Shown here: positions 60,012-64,000 of the stretch, in pieces
How the letters are laid out: every line of letters begins with the position of its first letter
Numbering within the stretch: the first letter of the stretch is position 1
Assembly: GCF_000613725.1 (NCBI RefSeq)
Contig: NZ_BAJN01000013.1
Span: 19,873 to 83,872, forward strand
Direction: 5' to 3'
From: Hoylesella pleuritidis JCM 14110
GTDB taxonomy: Bacteria; Bacteroidota; Bacteroidia; Bacteroidales; Bacteroidaceae
Length of the DNA: 64,000 nucleotides
Program-made: the position numbers and the translations under genes
Notes under the pieces: model-generated
The model's database searches: none
Seen by the model: only the letters and a program-made list of their open reading frames with translations
Told to the model about the DNA's origin: nothing

Positions 60012-60019
60012 CAAAGATA
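60012..60019 (-). promoter_or_regulatory. -7 box (TATCTTTG) of rmuC
   Basis: On the minus strand TATCTTTG ends 22 bp before the rmuC ATG at 59989. No -33 box at the right distance. Confidence 0.45.
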
Positions 60020-60047
60020 CGTATTTCCAGCTATAATCAGGTTAGTC

Positions 60048-61382
60048 TTAACAAAATTCTTCCTGCCGTTGGAACCTGCCAAAATACCATAGTAACACCA
60101 CTCCACGCATCAGCAGATAAGCAATGAAGGCGAGCCACAACGCGTGATTACCGAGTATGGGAAAAAATGAAAAAAAGATAAGGAAAAATATCACCGAAGC
60201 TATGATCGACGACGAAAACATCATTCGGGTGAATGTCAATCCGATGAAAATACCGTCTAAAATAAAAGCCAATGCCCCCGAGGCGGGAATCAAAACGGCC
60301 CACCAAAAGTAGCGAGCGGCTGCGGCAATAACATACTCTTCATCAGTAAGCAGCCCCAAGAAAGCATTACCTCCGATAGCATAAACTACAGTGAAGATGG
60401 CCGTCATAGCTATACCCCACCGCATCAGACGTCGACAGACATCCGTAAAAGCCGCCCAATTATGTGCACCGTAATACCGACCGCTGAGTGCTTCGCCTGC
60501 AAAAGCAAAACCATCCATCACATATGAAAACAACGTGAACATCGTCAACAGCAACGTATTGACAGAAAGCACGAGATTGCCTTGCCTGGCTCCTGCTGCC
60601 GTGAAAAACAAATTGACGGCCACAAGAAACAAAGTGCGCAGGAAAATATCTCGATTCACTGTAAAAAAATGCCGCATCACACCCTGCTCCCATAAAATCT
60701 TGTACAAAGAAAGACGTTTGATATACGCAGAAAGCCGTGCATAATGCTTTGCCCATAGCACCAAAGCGAAGAGTAATCCGCTCCATTGTGCGATGAGCGT
60801 GCCCAATGCCACACCTTCAATTTGCATCCCCGCACCATAAACAAGCACCAAACTTGCCGCAATATTCACCCCGTTTTGAATGATGGAAACAAGCATCGGA
60901 ATACGCGTGTTCTGCATTCCGATAAACCAACCGGTCAATCCGTAGAGGCAGAGCATTGCCGGAGCCCCCCAGATACAGATATCAAAATAAGTGGAAGTAA
61001 GCACAGCAATTTCAGCCGACGGATGCATTACGGCCAATGCCACAGATCGCAACGGCACTTGAAAAACAAGGAATGAAAGCGCAACAAGTCCGCCTACAAC
61101 CAGCGAACGAATTAGAATCTGCATTATCTCACGAAGATTCCGACGCCCCAAAGCCTGCGAAGTCATTCCGCTCGTACCCATTCGCAGAAAGCCGAATATC
61201 CAATAGATCACATTAAAGATCATCCCTCCTATGGCGATCGCACCAATATAAGCCGCACTTCCTAAATGGCCTACGATGGCCAAATCTACCAATCCTAACA
61301 ACGGAACGGTAATATTGGAGACGATTGATGGTAAAGCAATGCGCAGAATCTGTCTGTCGCGTATATTTCTGATCAGTTTCAT
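60048..61382 (-). CDS. MATE-family efflux transporter (DinF-like)
   Basis: 444 residues, about 12 transmembrane helices, starting at ATG 61382 (MKLIRNIRDRQILRIALPS); the seven extra codons upstream would need a TTG start inside the -7 region. MATE features include LPSIVSNITVPLLGLVDLAIVG, MGTSGMTSQALGR and, after the midpoint, the second half-repeat with FAGEALSGRYYG. DinF-subgroup members have this length. Cation-driven export of drugs or organic cations is the family role; the substrate is unknown. Confidence 0.9.
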   Translation of the reverse strand: MKLIRNIRDRQILRIALPSIVSNITVPLLGLVDLAIVGHLGSAAYIGAIAIGGMIFNVIYWIFGFLRMGTSGMTSQALGRRNLREIMQILIRSLVVGGLVALSFLVFQVPLRSVALAVMHPSAEIAVLTSTYFDICIWGAPAMLCLYGLTGWFIGMQNTRIPMLVSIIQNGVNIAASLVLVYGAGMQIEGVALGTLIAQWSGLLFALVLWAKHYARLSAYIKRLSLYKILWEQGVMRHFFTVNRDIFLRTLFLVAVNLFFTAAGARQGNLVLSVNTLLLTMFTLFSYVMDGFAFAGEALSGRYYGAHNWAAFTDVCRRLMRWGIAMTAIFTVVYAIGGNAFLGLLTDEEYVIAAAARYFWWAVLIPASGALAFILDGIFIGLTFTRMMFSSSIIASVIFFLIFFSFFPILGNHALWLAFIAYLLMRGVVLLWYFGRFQRQEEFC

Positions 61383-61400
61383 CCCGACGAATTTACCCCA

Positions 61401-61408
61401 CAAAGTTA
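61401..61408 (-). promoter_or_regulatory. -7 box (TAACTTTG) of the MATE gene
   Basis: TAACTTTG on the minus strand ends 18 bp before the ATG at 61382, giving a very short leader. Confidence 0.5.
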
Positions 61409-61813
61409 CGAATTAAATCCGAAGGATTTGCCGAAAAACGCAAACCTTTCTCCTCTTTTCCTCTCATAGTTTCTTTCTTCGATTGAAGCTCTTTTGCAAA
61501 ACGATTGTAAGGTTAAGACGAATTGTATATCCTTTTTGCCGAGTCTTTAGTTACTCTTAGCCCTTTCAGTTAGTGGAGTGAGACCGGTCAACGGCTCATT
61601 TCTCGATTGCGGGTTGATGCCCCGGTCGGATCCGACGGAAGAACTAAGGATGAGTTACGAATGTATAATGATTCAGTGTCTTCTAAACGAGATTCAATTT
61701 ATTTTCGTAACTTTACTGCAATTTCCGTAAGCAAGGACAGAAAACGTATAAGTAAAACGGGAAAACAGAAAGAAAGGAACGATTTATAATATCCAAAACA
61801 GAGCGATTAGCTT
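61409..61813. other. Intergenic region with weak promoter and hairpin
   Basis: About 400 bp between divergent genes. GACCGGTCAAC at about 61582 and GTTGATGCCCCGGTC at about 61612 form an imperfect hairpin. TAACTTTA at 61708-61715 is a near -7 box for the coiled-coil gene, giving a leader of about 95 nt. A short + strand frame at 61607-61789 has no recognisable product. Confidence 0.4.
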
Positions 61814-62233
61814 ATGTCACACATCATCAATGCTGATCTCTTTGACGACCGCCGTGACTATATTATCGCAAGACTCAGGCAGAAGATAGAGGAGTTTAAA
61901 GCCTATGACGAGAAACGAAAGGTGTATTATCGGAATATTGTCAAGGAGAATGAATGGCTGAAAGAGGAATTGAGACTGTCGGTAGACATCGATAGAATCG
62001 TGAAATTGGAGCATACCATAATGTCATTGAAAGGTGCAAACAAGGCCCTTTTATTGAAATTGGAGGAAGCCGGCCTTACAGCTGAGTATACGAAAGAAGA
62101 AATCGCTGAATGGAGAGCCAGCGTTAAAGAAAAGAGAATGGAGAAGAAATGGAGGAAGGCATTGGAAGAGAACAAGCTTCTTCGGAATACCATCAGTGAA
62201 CTTGTTTGCAAGCTCCACAATGCTAATAAGTAG
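61814..62233 (+). CDS. Coiled-coil protein of unknown function
   Basis: 139 residues, no signal peptide or membrane segment. Almost entirely charged alpha helix with heptad-like leucines (IARLRQKIEEFKAYDEKRKV; LKLEEAGLTAEYTKEEIAEW; ALEENKLLRNTISELVCKL). About 40 percent of residues are Lys, Glu or Arg. Cytosolic; likely oligomeric. Not recognised; no informative neighbours. Confidence 0.7.
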   Translation: MSHIINADLFDDRRDYIIARLRQKIEEFKAYDEKRKVYYRNIVKENEWLKEELRLSVDIDRIVKLEHTIMSLKGANKALLLKLEEAGLTAEYTKEEIAEWRASVKEKRMEKKWRKALEENKLLRNTISELVCKLHNANK

Positions 62234-62268
62234 TCATTCGTTGATGAGCAGATAAAGTTGACAGGCTG

Positions 62269-62349
62269 GTAAGTTGACAGGTTAACAAGTTGCTGAGTCG
62301 TGTATGTCATTTCCCGTTAACTCGTCAACCTGTCAACTCATTAACTTAC
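62269..62349. repeat. Long imperfect inverted repeat (GTTGACAGG-type)
   Basis: GTAAGTTGACAGGTTAAC on the left is mirrored by GTCAACCTGTCAACTCATTAACTTAC on the right (only key parts are identical), with a smaller copy GTTGACAGG at 62257. It fills the gap between two convergent genes and may end transcription both ways. Confidence 0.55.
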
Positions 62350-62364
62350 CGATTTGTCCCTCAT

Positions 62365-63015
62365 TTAATCACCCACACGCTGTCCCCTGTAATACGTATG
62401 GAATGTATCTTCGGCATATCCGTCCCTTAAAATCTTGAAGCTATCGGGATTAGCGCCTTCTATCCGGCGGCCGAAATAATATACGCGGAATGTATCTTTA
62501 GCATAGCCTTGCCCCAAAGTCTGCAATGCATCGGAGTTGACTCCGGTCATTTGTTCGCCCATAAAAAAGGCGCGGAACGTATCACGGGCATAGCCGTCAC
62601 CAAGATCCTGGAATGAATCGGCATCGGCACTTTTGATCTTACGCCCTCGGAAAAACACGGCATTGCTTGTTTTGAAATAGTCGGTGGTGACGTATGGCTC
62701 TTCAAAAGGCGGTTCGTCGCCCGGGAAAGGCTGATGGTCGGATGCTTTGAGACGGAAAAATACCGGGTCGACGTATGCCAGGATCTGACCGTTGAGATAG
62801 ACATTGAAGCGGTCTTTGGCGTAACCGTGCCCCAAGATCGTGAACGTATGCACATCGGTATACCGCATCGGACGGTTGTGATAATAAGTCACTCCGCCCC
62901 GCACGGAATATTCAGGCGTATAATTCTGTGCGGAAAGGGCCGTCGCGAAGCTCCAAATGAGTACGACTGTTGCCGTCAGGTGACGGAAAAAGCGGGGAAA
63001 GGAATTTGTCCTCAT
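62365..63015 (-). CDS. DKNYY-repeat exported protein
   Basis: 216 residues; signal peptide to ATALSA|QNY (about residue 29). Four repeats of about 30-40 residues, each centred on GYA(K/R/E)DxFxxYxxGxxI followed by (G)A(N/D)xDSFxxLG, at about 60, 145, 175 and 205. This is the DKNYY pattern (here DRFNVYL, DTFRAFF, DTFRVYY, DTFHTYY). Such proteins are usually exported and of unknown role. A short Pro/Glu linker (PFPGDEPPFEEP) breaks the repeats near 95. Confidence 0.8.
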   Translation of the reverse strand: MRTNSFPRFFRHLTATVVLIWSFATALSAQNYTPEYSVRGGVTYYHNRPMRYTDVHTFTILGHGYAKDRFNVYLNGQILAYVDPVFFRLKASDHQPFPGDEPPFEEPYVTTDYFKTSNAVFFRGRKIKSADADSFQDLGDGYARDTFRAFFMGEQMTGVNSDALQTLGQGYAKDTFRVYYFGRRIEGANPDSFKILRDGYAEDTFHTYYRGQRVGD

Positions 63016-63213
63016 ATTCTCTTTTGTTGTTGATTGTAATGTGATTAATAATATTGCTAAAACTTCTTCATTGTTGTGAGATTTTGCAAATCATTGGTAA
63101 TAATCAGTTACCTTGTGAGGCTTGTCCCATCTCAATAGCTTTAAACGGAAGTGGTAAGTCGGGTTCATCAATGTAATTTGCAAGATGTATTATGCTCAAC
63201 ATCATTCCCTTGA

Positions 63214-63993
63214 TTATTCGTCCGTCTCCGTAGTATCTTTTTTTGCTGGTCTATACGGAAATTTCACGCCGATACTTTCGAGGCGGGCTATTACTTGCTT
63301 TATTTCCTTATTCTCATTATTTCCACTGTCAATAGCCACTTGAACCCAATATGCAACATTTTCTTGTCCAGCAGTCCGCCCACCTCCCCCTGTTTTCATA
63401 GGGTCAGCACCTTTATCCCATAACCACAATACTAGATCCCATTGATATACTGTTGCTGCTTCTGAGATTACAGTTTCTCTACTTTTATTGAATTTATTGA
63501 TGTCTGCACCATGCTCCAAAAGAAATTCTATTTTCCGTCTGTCATTATTCAATGCTGCTGCAAAAATGGGTAAAGCTGCTCTATCTTCATTTACATTGGC
63601 ATGATAGGCAATGAGTAACTTCATGAACTTTATATTATATTTATCATAGCAAGAACTTTTAAGTGGGAACATGGCTTCTGTAATTTTGGGATTGCTGTCC
63701 CACACATTTGATATTAAGTTGGGGTCGGCTCCTTTTTGTAAAAGGAACTCTGTCATTTTATAGTTGTTTGTTCTTACGGCGAATAACAAATATGTCATAC
63801 CATGCTCGCCAGCAGAATTAACATTCCACCCTCGATCGATAAAATCTAACAATGCTCTTTTATCTTTGTTGTGGATTGCTTCTATTATAGGATATTCCCT
63901 CTTACTGAAATAACCTGCATACGGAACTTTATTGTTGAACATACTACAAGAATTTAACGTTATTAATAATATTGCTAAATATTTCTTCATCAT
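63214..63993 (-). CDS. Ankyrin-repeat lipoprotein
   Basis: 259 residues (or 258 from the second Met). Lipobox LITLNSC (Cys16). Five ankyrin-like repeats at about 35-205, with the hallmark G-ADPN/ADIN turns (LLFAVRTNNYKMTEFLLQKGADPN; ALNNDRRKIEFLLEHGADIN; WLWDKGADPM). A Thr/Glu tail closes the protein. Probable periplasmic or surface protein-binding role. The start is only 7 bp from the window end, so nothing upstream can be judged. Confidence 0.82.
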   Translation of the reverse strand: MMKKYLAILLITLNSCSMFNNKVPYAGYFSKREYPIIEAIHNKDKRALLDFIDRGWNVNSAGEHGMTYLLFAVRTNNYKMTEFLLQKGADPNLISNVWDSNPKITEAMFPLKSSCYDKYNIKFMKLLIAYHANVNEDRAALPIFAAALNNDRRKIEFLLEHGADINKFNKSRETVISEAATVYQWDLVLWLWDKGADPMKTGGGGRTAGQENVAYWVQVAIDSGNNENKEIKQVIARLESIGVKFPYRPAKKDTTETDE

Positions 63994-64000
63994 TATGATA

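Noticed and set aside
61607..61789. 60-residue + strand open frame before the coiled-coil gene
   Set aside because: Its 3' half overlaps a promoter-like element, and the composition does not look like a protein of this genome.

Overview
The window comes from a Bacteroidota chromosome, most likely order Bacteroidales and probably a Prevotella-like genus. The evidence is three TonB-dependent/SusC receptors with two SusD partners, BACON, DUF4302 and DUF4856 lipoproteins, a BspA-type leucine-rich-repeat protein, a type IX secretion C-terminal domain, and repeated promoter boxes of the form TTG/TTTG, about 20 bp, TAnnTTTG. I saw no rRNA, tRNA, CRISPR array or intact insertion sequence.

Layout. 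1-3549 (-) is most of a TamB/AsmA-like envelope protein, cut by the window edge. It is divergent from an outer-membrane beta-barrel receptor (3679-6180). Next come an RluA-type pseudouridine synthase, fabG and a TetR regulator (6245-8474, -). 9095-19305 (-) is a nutrient-capture locus in transcription order SusC, SusD, BACON lipoprotein, S8 subtilisin with a type IX C-terminal domain, and a PorV/PorQ-like barrel; capture and cleavage of proteins or peptides is the likely role. 20518-26041 (-) holds thrS, a TPR protein, def, yqgF and a SPOR lipoprotein. 26312-27166 is a three-gene YtxH/holin-like envelope operon. 27531-33254 holds a short-chain dehydrogenase, sppA, lpxK, purine nucleoside phosphorylase and thiL. 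A lone S9 peptidase follows (34175-36925).

37665-52711 (+) is a 15-kb co-directional import locus: a FecA-like receptor, SusC, SusD, a zinc-metallopeptidase-family lipoprotein that has lost its HExxH residues, DUF4302, an unknown lipoprotein, a DUF4856 protein, a carbohydrate-binding/fibronectin-like protein, another lipoprotein and an LRR protein. The FecA-like receptor and DUF4856 hint at iron or another metal/chelate as cargo, but this is inference. 53778-57040 is accessory DNA: a cysteine-rich fimbrillin-like lipoprotein, a short secreted-type peptide, a (GA)17 tract, strong inverted repeats and decayed traN/traO of an integrative conjugative element. infC-rpmI-rplT (57128-58495), rmuC, a MATE transporter, a coiled-coil protein, a DKNYY-repeat protein and an ankyrin lipoprotein complete the window.

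Two global observations shape the reading. First, at least nine frameshifts interrupt otherwise good genes. Eight fit loss of one base, and two lie in the near-universal genes thrS and def. Consensus indel errors are therefore the best explanation, and I annotate these as single genes. Second, thrS (-) and infC (+) are normally adjacent in Bacteroidales. Flipping the roughly 36.6 kb between them would restore that order, so the window probably contains a chromosomal inversion with an ICE relic at one end. The least explained DNA is non-coding: a 41-bp-phased array of TTCC..GGAA sites upstream of the first susC, a 5 x 22-bp palindromic array at 53334-53443, and a 22-bp-spaced repeat pair at 27226.
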